A DNA stretch of 64,000 nucleotides. Source: Gammaproteobacteria bacterium. GTDB taxonomy: Bacteria; Pseudomonadota; Gammaproteobacteria; RBG-16-57-12. Positions 56,986 to 64,000 of this stretch are shown piece after piece (position 1 is the stretch's first letter; each line of letters opens with the position of its first letter). The position numbers and the translations under genes are program-made. The stretch lies in NCBI GenBank assembly GCA_021647245.1, contig JAKIVC010000005.1:22157-86156 (forward strand). The letters run 5' to 3'. The notes beneath the pieces were generated by a model, which saw nothing but the letters and a program-made list of their open reading frames with translations, was not told the origin of the DNA and did no database searches.

Positions 56986-58748
56986 TTATCCAGGCGCTCG
57001 ATGGTTTCTGTCAACACCGGATGATCCGGGCTGCGCTCCTGCGCTTTTTGCCACACATGGCGTGCGCGCTCATGCCGCCCCAGCACCCACAACACCTCGC
57101 CAAGGTGGGCTGCAATCTCAGCATCGTAGCCTGCTATTTGCAATGCTTCGCGCAGGTAAGCAAGCGCTTTTTCATGTTCGCCCAAGCGATAATAGAGCCA
57201 GCCGATGCTATCCGTGATGGCGCTATTGCCGGGGTGCAGTGTCATTGCTCGTTGCAAATAGTCCTCAGCCTCCGCCAGCTGAACACCCCGATTTGCCAAG
57301 TTATAGCCCAGCGCATTGAGTGCATCTACGTTATCTTTTTCCAGCTCCAGAATTTTGCGTAGCGCATGCTCCGATGCCACCATATCCCCTAATCTATCCA
57401 GCACCATGGCACGGGAGTAGAGTAGCGGAATGGAGTTGGGGCGCTGTTGTAGTGCCTCGTCATAGAGTTTGATTGCCTGTTGATCGCGTTTGGCTCGATA
57501 TAGAATGTCACCTGTTATCAATATAATATTTAGCCGCTGCTGCTCATCTTTGCCTTCCAGTGCCGCCATCACACCAAAGGCGGCATCATAGTCACCCTGT
57601 TGCGCCAACAGCGTCGCCTCCCTTAAACGCGCAGGGAGTACAAACTGCCCGCCTGCCACACTTCGATACCACTCGATTGCCACAGCGGGCTGCTTATCAA
57701 TCTCGGATACACGGCCCAACTGAAAGCGTGCATCATCTTGATGCAAACCTCGTTTGGCTAATTCAGTCAGCTGTTCTGTGGCTAAGCGCTTTTTCCCCAG
57801 CTCTATGGATGAAACCGCGTAAAGGTAGCGACTGGCATCATCATTTGGCTGCTGTTGCAAAATAATTTCATATTGCCCCCAAGCCGGTTCAACTTTGTTA
57901 CTGCGCAATAACAGGCGTGCAAGCAGCTTTCTCATTTCGAGGTCATCACTCATTTCACCCGATAAGTAGCCTTCCAATAAATCGGCACCCTCTTGCCCTC
58001 TGCCCAATGTGGACAACAGACGGGCCTGCAACATAATGGCATTGCGCCAATCGGGGCGTAGCGCTATGGCTCGCTGACTGGCTGGCAACGCAGCCTCAGG
58101 CTGACCAAAACGTGCCGCAAGGTGAGCGTGGGCGAAGTGTGCTTCAGCATTATCAGGCCGCACTCTGGCGAGTTCTTCAATGACCTCCAGTGCCAGTGCC
58201 TGATTTTTTTGCCGAGAAAGCAGCCTGATAATCACCTTAAAATCAAATTCGTCAAAGTTGGTCAGCAGGTACTCCAGCTGCTCAAGTGCGGTCTCCTTAT
58301 CGCCGCGCTGGAGCTGCACCATTGCCAGCGCCTGATGGGATGTTGATAGATCAGGTGCTAACGCCACCCAAAGTGAGGCGAGCTTACTCACCTCTTTCAT
58401 ATCAACCTCGCTATCGAGCGCCGCATAGCGCATCGCTTGCTCAACAACCTTTAAATCGCGGGTGACCAAGGCAGCATCCATATATTCACGGGCCGCCAAA
58501 CTGGCATCACCACGTTGCGCTGCAATTTCAGCCGTCATCAAACGGAGCAGGAGGCCCGGAGGAAATGAAGCCGATGCTGGCTCTGTTTGCTGCTCTGTTG
58601 ATTCAATAGGATGAGGGAGTGGCTGTTGCTGCATATTTTCTGCCTTGCCAGGTGCAACCGTTGGCCGCTCCGGCTCGCTAACGGTTGCACAACCGCTGAG
58701 CAGCAAAATCGTCAGGGTAATACCCGCCTGCAACAACACTCTATTCAT
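56982..58748 (-). CDS. TPR-repeat lipoprotein
   Basis: A 588-residue protein with lipobox LSGC (Cys20) and a Pro/Gln/Glu linker. Tandem tetratricopeptide repeats run from about 50 to the end; the clearest are near the C-terminus (ALNALGYNLANRG, DSIGWLYYRLGEHEKALAYL). Such proteins precede lolB in many gammaproteobacteria and are thought to scaffold outer-membrane or envelope complexes. ATG 58748 has GGAGTG upstream; a TTG at 58754 is less likely. It is divergent from hemA. Confidence 0.85.
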   Translation of the reverse strand: MNRVLLQAGITLTILLLSGCATVSEPERPTVAPGKAENMQQQPLPHPIESTEQQTEPASASFPPGLLLRLMTAEIAAQRGDASLAAREYMDAALVTRDLKVVEQAMRYAALDSEVDMKEVSKLASLWVALAPDLSTSHQALAMVQLQRGDKETALEQLEYLLTNFDEFDFKVIIRLLSRQKNQALALEVIEELARVRPDNAEAHFAHAHLAARFGQPEAALPASQRAIALRPDWRNAIMLQARLLSTLGRGQEGADLLEGYLSGEMSDDLEMRKLLARLLLRSNKVEPAWGQYEIILQQQPNDDASRYLYAVSSIELGKKRLATEQLTELAKRGLHQDDARFQLGRVSEIDKQPAVAIEWYRSVAGGQFVLPARLREATLLAQQGDYDAAFGVMAALEGKDEQQRLNIILITGDILYRAKRDQQAIKLYDEALQQRPNSIPLLYSRAMVLDRLGDMVASEHALRKILELEKDNVDALNALGYNLANRGVQLAEAEDYLQRAMTLHPGNSAITDSIGWLYYRLGEHEKALAYLREALQIAGYDAEIAAHLGEVLWVLGRHERARHVWQKAQERSPDHPVLTETIERLDK

Positions 58749-58870
58749 TAACAATCACTCCAAAGTCACCGGATTACACTAAAACTGGTTTAATAGACAT
58801 TCAATTGCGGCGATAGTGCTGCAAATATACCCGTTACCCCAAGTAAAAACACATAATTATACCCTGAGCC

Positions 58871-58898
58871 TTGTATTAAACCCCCATACCATTACAAT
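58871..58898 (+). promoter_or_regulatory. candidate sigma-70 promoter of hemA
   Basis: TTGTAT (58871-58876) and TACAAT (58893-58898) are spaced by 16 bases, with an AT-rich leader before ATG 58944. A second possible -10 (TATAAT at 58912) has no good -35. Confidence 0.35.
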
Positions 58899-58943
58899 CC
58901 CTGTACTTTTTTATAATTCATCATACTGTATCTATAAATATCT

Positions 58944-60206
58944 ATGCCGATCGTAGCCTTTGGTATCAACCATAAAACAGCGCCTGTCGATATTCGCGAA
59001 AAAGTTGCCTTTTCTGCGGAACATATCGACGCGGCGCTTAAAGACCTTGTTGCCTGCCCCGCAGTCAATGAGGCGGCCATTCTGTCCACCTGCAACCGCA
59101 CAGAGATCTACTGTGGCCTAGAGCAGTTCGACGATGAACAACTGATCGCCTGGCTGACTAATTTCCATGGACTGGAGGCAGGCCAAATAGACAGCCACAC
59201 CTACATGCACCACAATGAGGAGGCAGTACGCCACCTGCTCAGAGTCGCTAGCGGCCTCGATTCACTGGTACTGGGTGAGCCACAAATTTTAGGGCAGATA
59301 AAAGACACCTTCAGCAAAGCCAGCGAGTGCAACACCACAGCACGTTTACTGAACCGCCTGTTTCAGCACACCTTTAACGTTGCCAAGCAGGTGCGTACCG
59401 ATACCGCTATCGGCTCCAGCCCCGTCTCAGTCGCTTTTGCTGCTGTCAGTTTAGCCAAACAGATTTTTAGTAATTTTGAAAAACATACCGCTATGGTGAT
59501 TGGAGCCGGTGAAACCATCGAGCTGGTCGCCCGCCACCTAAAAGAGAATGGCCTTGGGCGCATTATTGTCGCTAACCGCACCGTTGAACGGGCTCACACC
59601 ATTGCTCAAGAGTTTGATGGCTACGCCATTGCGTTGGAAGAGATCCCTGCCCACTTAGCTGAAGCCGACATTATTATCTCCTCCACCGCCAGCCCGCTGC
59701 CCATTCTCGGCAAGGGCGCAGTGGAGAGCGCCATCAAAATCCGTAAACGCAAACCGATGCTGATGGTCGACATCGCAGTACCCCGCGACATTGAAGGCCA
59801 AGTCGGTGAGCTGGAAGATGTTTACCTCTACACGGTAGATGATCTTCAAGAGATTATTCAAGAGGGTTTAAAAAGCCGCAAAGAGGCGGCCCAACAGGCT
59901 GAGGAGATCATCGACGTACAGGTGAGCCACTTTATGGGCTGGCTGCGCTCGCTAGACTCCATCTCCACCCTTCGTGAATTTCGTGAGTGCTCTATAGCTA
60001 TTCAGCAGGGTGAATTAGAAAAAGCCGTCGCTAAATTGAAAAATGGCTCCGATGCCCAACAGGTGATCAAGCAGCTGGCGCACGGCCTGACCAACAAACT
60101 GATTCATGCGCCCTCTTGTCAAATTCGCCAAGCCAGCCATGATGGCAATGCAGAGCTTCTAAACGCAGCGCGAACATTGTTCGAACTCAAAACTCCAACC
60201 AAGTAG
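58944..60206 (+). CDS. hemA: glutamyl-tRNA reductase
   Basis: A 420-residue enzyme for the first committed step of haem synthesis (C5 pathway). The catalytic Cys50 is in [10 protein letters not shown] and the NADPH-binding motif is [15 protein letters not shown]. It is the first of a run of co-directional genes with prfA seven bases later, the classic order. No strong Shine-Dalgarno is seen. Confidence 0.97.
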   Translation: MPIVAFGINHKTAPVDIREKVAFSAEHIDAALKDLVACPAVNEAAILSTCNRTEIYCGLEQFDDEQLIAWLTNFHGLEAGQIDSHTYMHHNEEAVRHLLRVASGLDSLVLGEPQILGQIKDTFSKASECNTTARLLNRLFQHTFNVAKQVRTDTAIGSSPVSVAFAAVSLAKQIFSNFEKHTAMVIGAGETIELVARHLKENGLGRIIVANRTVERAHTIAQEFDGYAIALEEIPAHLAEADIIISSTASPLPILGKGAVESAIKIRKRKPMLMVDIAVPRDIEGQVGELEDVYLYTVDDLQEIIQEGLKSRKEAAQQAEEIIDVQVSHFMGWLRSLDSISTLREFRECSIAIQQGELEKAVAKLKNGSDAQQVIKQLAHGLTNKLIHAPSCQIRQASHDGNAELLNAARTLFELKTPTK

Positions 60207-60213
60207 TTGTACC

Positions 60214-61296
60214 GTGAAAACATCCATTTATAACAAACTCGAACACCTCGCCGAACGCCTTGAAGAGGTGGGTGCACTACTCTCTGACCCTGACGTTATT
60301 GGTAACCAAAACCGCTTTCGTACACTCTCCCAAGAGTATGCTCAGCTGGAGCCGGTCATCGACGTATTTCAGCGCTACAACCGTGTGCTGAATGACATTG
60401 AATCCGCCAAGCAAATGCTCAAAGATGATGATGCAGATATACGCGAAATGGCCTCGGATGAGTTAAAAGAGGGTGAAAAAGCCAAGGAGCAGCTGCAACA
60501 CGAGTTGCAAGTTTTGCTACTACCCACAGACCCCAGTGACAACAGCAATATTTTTCTTGAAATCCGTGCGGGCACCGGTGGTGATGAGGCGGCAATCTTC
60601 TCAGGTGACCTGTTTCGTATGTACACACGCTATGCTGAGAATGTTGGCTGGCGCGTTGAAATTATGAACCAAAATGAAGGTGAACACGGTGGCTATCGCG
60701 AGATTATCGCCAAAATCATCGGCCAGGGTGCCTACTCAAAGCTGAAGTTTGAATCAGGTGCTCACCGTGTACAGCGTGTACCCGATACCGAGTCACAAGG
60801 ACGCATCCACACCTCCGCCTGCACCGTGGCCATTATGCCGGAAGTGGATGAGATAAATGCTATCGAAATCAATCCAGCAGATTTAAAAGTGGATACCTTC
60901 CGCGCCTCAGGTGCGGGTGGGCAACACGTCAACAAAACAGACTCAGCGATCCGCATTACCCACCTACCAACTGGCACCGTTGTGGAGTGCCAGGATGAAC
61001 GCTCGCAACATAAAAACCGTGCCCGCGCCATGTCTGTACTACAAGCCCGGATGCTTGCGGTCGAAAAAGAGAAGGCGCACGCCGCACAGTCAGAGAGCCG
61101 CAAACTACAGGTGGGCAGTGGTGACCGATCTGAGCGCATTCGCACCTACAACTACCCGCAAGGGCGCGTCACCGACCACCGCATCAACCTGACACTCTAT
61201 AAGCTTGATGAAATCATGAATGGTGGGCTGGGGCAGGTCATTGGTCCACTCATCAATGAGCATCAGGCTGAGCTACTCGCAGAGCTTGGCGAATAA
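60214..61296 (+). CDS. prfA: peptide chain release factor 1
   Basis: A 360-residue release factor that reads UAA and UAG. The catalytic GGQ is at residues 235-237 ([12 protein letters not shown]). The start is GTG at 60214. It is methylated by the product of the next gene, prmC, 12 bases downstream. Confidence 0.97.
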   Translation: MKTSIYNKLEHLAERLEEVGALLSDPDVIGNQNRFRTLSQEYAQLEPVIDVFQRYNRVLNDIESAKQMLKDDDADIREMASDELKEGEKAKEQLQHELQVLLLPTDPSDNSNIFLEIRAGTGGDEAAIFSGDLFRMYTRYAENVGWRVEIMNQNEGEHGGYREIIAKIIGQGAYSKLKFESGAHRVQRVPDTESQGRIHTSACTVAIMPEVDEINAIEINPADLKVDTFRASGAGGQHVNKTDSAIRITHLPTGTVVECQDERSQHKNRARAMSVLQARMLAVEKEKAHAAQSESRKLQVGSGDRSERIRTYNYPQGRVTDHRINLTLYKLDEIMNGGLGQVIGPLINEHQAELLAELGE

Positions 61297-61308
61297 ACCC
61301 TAACCCTC

Positions 61309-62148
61309 ATGGATACCCTCCAGCAAGCCCTGCAACAGGCCACACAACAGCTCAGCACTTCAAATAGCACCAGCCCCCGAGTTGATGCCGAAGCGCTGCT
61401 CTGCCATCTGCTGAAAAAAAGCCCAAGTCACCTCATCGCTTGGCCAGAAAAGAGACTCAGCAGCGCGCAGCAACAAGCTTTTAAAGCGCTGTTGCAGCGG
61501 CGTGTTAACGGCGAACCGATTGCCTACATTGCTGGCCACCGCGAATTCTGGTCACTTGACCTGCGAGTCACACCCGCCACCTTAATCCCACGACCTGACA
61601 CCGAGCTGTTAGTTGAACAGGCACTCGAACGCATCCCAAACAATGCCCAGTGGCAGATTGCTGACCTAGGTACCGGATCAGGTGCCATCGCCTTGGCCAT
61701 CGCCAGCGAACGCCCCCGCTGCCAGCTCTATGCCGTCGACATTTCAGCAGATGCCCTAGCCGTTGCCCGGCAAAATGCCACACAACTCGCCATCCCTAAC
61801 GTCACCTTTTTGCAAGGAGACTGGTTAGCATCTTTACAACAAAAAAGCCTCAACATGGTGGTCTCTAATCCGCCATATATAGAAAATAATGACCAGCACC
61901 TTGAACAGGGTGACCTCCGCTTTGAGCCAAAGATAGCACTCAGCTCTGGCACGGATGGCTTGGATGATATTCGCCTATTGATCAAGAGTAGCCGACAGCC
62001 GTTACAACCCGATGGCTGGCTGTTACTCGAGCATGGCTACCAACAATCAGCTGAAATCCTAGAAATAATGCGCCAACAAGGGTACCGTAGGGTACAAGGT
62101 CACATCGATTACGGTGGCAATGATCGGGTTGCATGCGGGCAGATATGA
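61309..62148 (+). CDS. prmC: release factor glutamine methyltransferase
   Basis: A 279-residue SAM-dependent enzyme that methylates the GGQ glutamine of RF1 and RF2. The catalytic NPPY is at 187-190, the SAM motif DLGTGSGAIALAIA at about 118-131 and the N-terminal helical domain at about 1-80. It follows prfA in the operon. Confidence 0.97.
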   Translation: MDTLQQALQQATQQLSTSNSTSPRVDAEALLCHLLKKSPSHLIAWPEKRLSSAQQQAFKALLQRRVNGEPIAYIAGHREFWSLDLRVTPATLIPRPDTELLVEQALERIPNNAQWQIADLGTGSGAIALAIASERPRCQLYAVDISADALAVARQNATQLAIPNVTFLQGDWLASLQQKSLNMVVSNPPYIENNDQHLEQGDLRFEPKIALSSGTDGLDDIRLLIKSSRQPLQPDGWLLLEHGYQQSAEILEIMRQQGYRRVQGHIDYGGNDRVACGQI

Positions 62149-62160
62149 GGCAATCGAAAA

Positions 62161-62580
62161 ATGGTGATAGACCACGAACAAGCGCAAGAGCTGCACAAAC
62201 AGCGTGAAATCAAATTTTTTGAATTTCACCCCGACCCAGACCAGTGCGGAAGTGCACAACAGCTCCTTAGTCACATCGCCGAAATAGAGCAGTGTGAGTG
62301 CATCGCACCCCGCACCCTCAGCATTCGCTACGACCTGCGCCACATCACCCTGGAGGTGATTGAGCTACTACTCGAAGAGCTGGGCTATCACCTGGAAACC
62401 GGGCTGCTCTACAAACTAAGCCATGCACTTTACTACTACACCGAACAAGTACAACGAGACAACCTCGGCATCAGCAACAACAGCGCCGTCGATACAAAAA
62501 TGGTCTTTATGAACCGCTACCAGCACCTGCTACATGGCTGTCGTGACAACAGACCGGAACATCTCCGCCACTATAAATAA
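62161..62580 (+). CDS. conserved hypothetical protein between prmC and moeB
   Basis: A 139-residue soluble protein without signal or membrane helix. It may have a ferredoxin-like fold of the heavy-metal-associated kind (TLSIRYDLRHITLEVIELLLEELG), but lacks the CXXC metal motif. The C-terminal part is rich in Tyr, Asn and His. It starts 12 bases after prmC and ends 38 before moeB, so it is probably in the same operon. Function unknown. Confidence 0.6.
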   Translation: MVIDHEQAQELHKQREIKFFEFHPDPDQCGSAQQLLSHIAEIEQCECIAPRTLSIRYDLRHITLEVIELLLEELGYHLETGLLYKLSHALYYYTEQVQRDNLGISNNSAVDTKMVFMNRYQHLLHGCRDNRPEHLRHYK

Positions 62581-62618
62581 TACCCGTATTCAGCCCCATC
62601 AAGGTGCCCCTCCCCCCG

Positions 62619-63353
62619 ATGAATGACCAACAACTGCTCCGCTACAGCCGACAAATTATGCTGCCACAGCTCGATTATCAGGGGCAACAGAAGCTGCTCA
62701 ACGCCAAAGTACTCGTTATCGGACTGGGTGGACTCGGCTCCCCGGTGGCCATCTATCTTGCAGCTGCAGGGGTTGGCGAGCTGCGCCTAAATGATTTTGA
62801 TCACGTGGATCTCAGTAATCTACAGCGTCAAATCGTCCACACTACAGAGCGAATTGGCCAAGGCAAAGCCCGCTCCGCAGCCGTGACTATCCAGCAGCTA
62901 AACCCCGAAATAAAGTTAGTCACCCTGAGTGAGCGTTTAACGCCATCGCAGTTGATACAGCAGATTGATGAGGTCGATCTGGTGATCGATGCCAGTGACA
63001 ACTTTGAAACCCGCTTTGCCATTAACGCCGCCTGTGTAAAACAGAAAACACCTCTCATATCCGGCGCAGTGATTCGCTTTGAGGGGCAGGTAACCACCAT
63101 TTTGCCGGGCGGCCCTTGTTATCGCTGCCTCTACCAGGATGATGAAAATCACGAAGCTGAACGCTGCTCAGAAACAGGAGTATTAGCCCCGTTGCCAGGT
63201 ATAATAGGCTCCATTCAAGCCACCGAAGCACTCAAACAGCTGGCAGCCATCGGTGAGCCTTTGCAGGGAAAACTACTGTTGATGGATGCCCTGACGATGG
63301 AGTGGCGCACACTGCGTTACCAGCGCGACCCATCCTGCCCAGTCTGTAACTAA
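62619..63353 (+). CDS. moeB: ThiF/MoeB-type adenylyltransferase
   Basis: A 244-residue E1-like enzyme that adenylates the C-terminal Gly of a sulfur-carrier protein. The nucleotide motif is VIGLGGLGSPVA and Asp, Asn and Arg ligands are in SNLQRQIVH. The zinc cysteines are in PCYRCLY and CPVC. Cys183 is in RCSETGVLAPLPG, which marks MoeB/ThiF. ATG 62619 gives the usual N-terminus; a GTG at 62604 is not needed. It lies 14 bases before the JAMM gene. Confidence 0.92.
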   Translation: MNDQQLLRYSRQIMLPQLDYQGQQKLLNAKVLVIGLGGLGSPVAIYLAAAGVGELRLNDFDHVDLSNLQRQIVHTTERIGQGKARSAAVTIQQLNPEIKLVTLSERLTPSQLIQQIDEVDLVIDASDNFETRFAINAACVKQKTPLISGAVIRFEGQVTTILPGGPCYRCLYQDDENHEAERCSETGVLAPLPGIIGSIQATEALKQLAAIGEPLQGKLLLMDALTMEWRTLRYQRDPSCPVCN

Positions 63354-63367
63354 CGAGAGGTCATAAA

Positions 63368-63778
63368 ATGTCTGCTTTGGAACTACCACGCCCGCTAATT
63401 AACCAACTACTTCACTTTGCACAAGCCAACCCGGAGCAAGCGGTGTGTGGAATAATCTCCAGCAAAAATGGCGCGCCCCTGTGCAGCTATCCCGTCGCTA
63501 ACGCGGAAAAGCCCTCACCGTGCCGCTATGCAATGGATGAAACTGAGCTGACCAACACGCTACAGAAAATGCACAAACAGGGTGAAGAGCTACTGGCCAT
63601 ATTCCACTCCCACCCAACCACCCCACCCAAACCCAGCGCCACTGACATTGCACAAGATCAATACCCGGAAGTAATGAAACTCATCATCTCTCTGGATACC
63701 GCCGGCGTATTGGAAATGGCTGCTTTTTATACCCGCAATGGCAAAATAGAGCCCGTAGAGCTGACGCTGGCGCACTAG
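63368..63778 (+). CDS. M67 family JAMM/MPN+ metallopeptidase
   Basis: A 136-residue JAMM protein (Mec+/RadC-like class). The metal motif is complete: His80-x-His82-Pro, Ser90 and Asp93 (FHSHPTTPPKPSATD). Bacterial relatives beside MoeB or ThiF cut peptide or amino-acid adducts from ubiquitin-like sulfur carriers, as Mec+ releases cysteine from CysO. The pairing with moeB supports a sulfur-carrier role. No carrier gene (MoaD or ThiS) is in the window. Confidence 0.88.
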   Translation: MSALELPRPLINQLLHFAQANPEQAVCGIISSKNGAPLCSYPVANAEKPSPCRYAMDETELTNTLQKMHKQGEELLAIFHSHPTTPPKPSATDIAQDQYPEVMKLIISLDTAGVLEMAAFYTRNGKIEPVELTLAH

Positions 63779-63795
63779 CCGCTACAGAAATTATC

Positions 63796-64000
63796 GTAAG
63801 CGCCAAATCAACCCCACCCTACCAACCTGAGCCATTTCCCTCCACCCTGTGATACTCAATCACCACGGAGCAGAGAAATGAATGAAGCAGAAGCAGGCAC
63901 GACAGCACTGACAGAGCGCCAGCGTTACTGGCTTGATCACCTGCGGGCCTGCGCAGCATCGGGAAAAAGTATCGCCAAGTATGCGGCGGTTCACGACCTT
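63796..64000 (+). mobile_element. IS66-family element, left end, truncated by the window
   Basis: GTAAGCGCC at 63796 matches the terminal inverted repeat typical of IS66 elements. It is followed by a short leader and a transposition accessory ORF. The target duplication cannot be checked because the right end is outside. Confidence 0.75.
63878..64000 (+). CDS. tnpA: IS66 accessory protein TnpA, N-terminal part
   Basis: The frame opens at ATG 63878 after GGAGCAGAG and runs to the window edge, giving 41 residues. RYWLDHLRACAASGKSIAKY is the typical helix-turn-helix start of IS66 TnpA (W-x-H-x8-SG-x-S). Only the beginning is visible. Confidence 0.78.
   Translation, partial: MNEAEAGTTALTERQRYWLDHLRACAASGKSIAKYAAVHDL

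Noticed and set aside
62619..63778. moeB and JAMM pair as an antiphage (CBASS or Bil-type) module
   Set aside because: There is no cyclase, effector, E2 or ubiquitin-like gene nearby, MoeB has its usual sulfur-carrier motifs, and the neighbours are housekeeping genes.
1..64000. CRISPR array or rRNA operon
   Set aside because: No regularly spaced short repeats, cas-like genes or rRNA sequence were seen in reading the window.

Overview
The window looks like chromosome of a hydrogen-oxidising gammaproteobacterium. The evidence is the gene order rplY-prs-tRNA-ispE-lolB next to hemA-prfA-prmC, gammaproteobacterial lipoprotein and Lol genes, and a complete membrane-bound [NiFe] uptake-hydrogenase cluster. 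A sulfur-oxidising or other chemolithotrophic lifestyle is plausible but is inference only; no genus can be named from the sequence.

Layout. 1-4361: end of an MFS transporter gene, a YgiQ-type radical SAM gene and three small genes of unknown function. 4508-10069: three secreted or lipid-anchored surface proteins, one with an HEWGH metalloprotease motif. 10159-16356: a heavy-metal RND efflux operon (His-rich periplasmic peptide, czcC-, czcB- and czcA-like). 16339-17442: an accessory patch (MITE-like element, 93-bp repeat, one cassette gene, group II intron remnant). 17462-27674: bcp, tRNA-Arg, fabI, a four-gene peptide-type ABC transporter operon, an exported protein, a GNAT and a Nudix gene. 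27863-29272: a second accessory patch with the same outer parts (intron remnant, higBA toxin-antitoxin cassette, 93-bp repeat, MITE) plus a dead RAYT transposase. 29272-51094: a nitrilase-family gene, then 21 genes on the minus strand for hydrogenase structure, maturation and H2 sensing. 51555-58748: tRNA-Met, ychF, pth, rplY, prs, tRNA-Gln, ispE, lolB and a TPR lipoprotein. 58944-63778: hemA, prfA, prmC, an unknown gene, moeB and a JAMM peptidase. 63796-64000: left end of an IS66-type element, cut by the window edge.

How the hydrogenase genes work together. HupS carries the two extra cysteines that mark an oxygen-tolerant membrane-bound hydrogenase, and HupL has a cleavable C-terminal tail for the protease HupD. 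HupC and an unusual membrane cytochrome c gene offer routes into the quinone pool or respiratory chain. HupF-K and HypA-F build the metal sites. HupU and HupV form a second, soluble hydrogenase without Tat signal or cleavable tail, as in H2 sensors. With the kinase HupT and the sigma-54 activator HupR they form an H2-sensing circuit. A -24/-12 promoter with exact GG-N10-GC spacing lies upstream of hupS, so sensor, regulator and target promoter are all visible.

The least ordinary feature is the pair of accessory patches at 16.3-17.4 kb and 27.9-29.3 kb. Read in payload direction, both have the order 93-bp repeat, GTTAGGY core, payload gene(s), RCCTA core, and then the 3' end of a group II intron in opposite orientation. 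The payloads differ (an orphan recombinase-like domain versus higBA). This is the expected layout of integron gene cassettes whose attC site was hit by a class C-attC group II intron, yet no integrase gene is in view.
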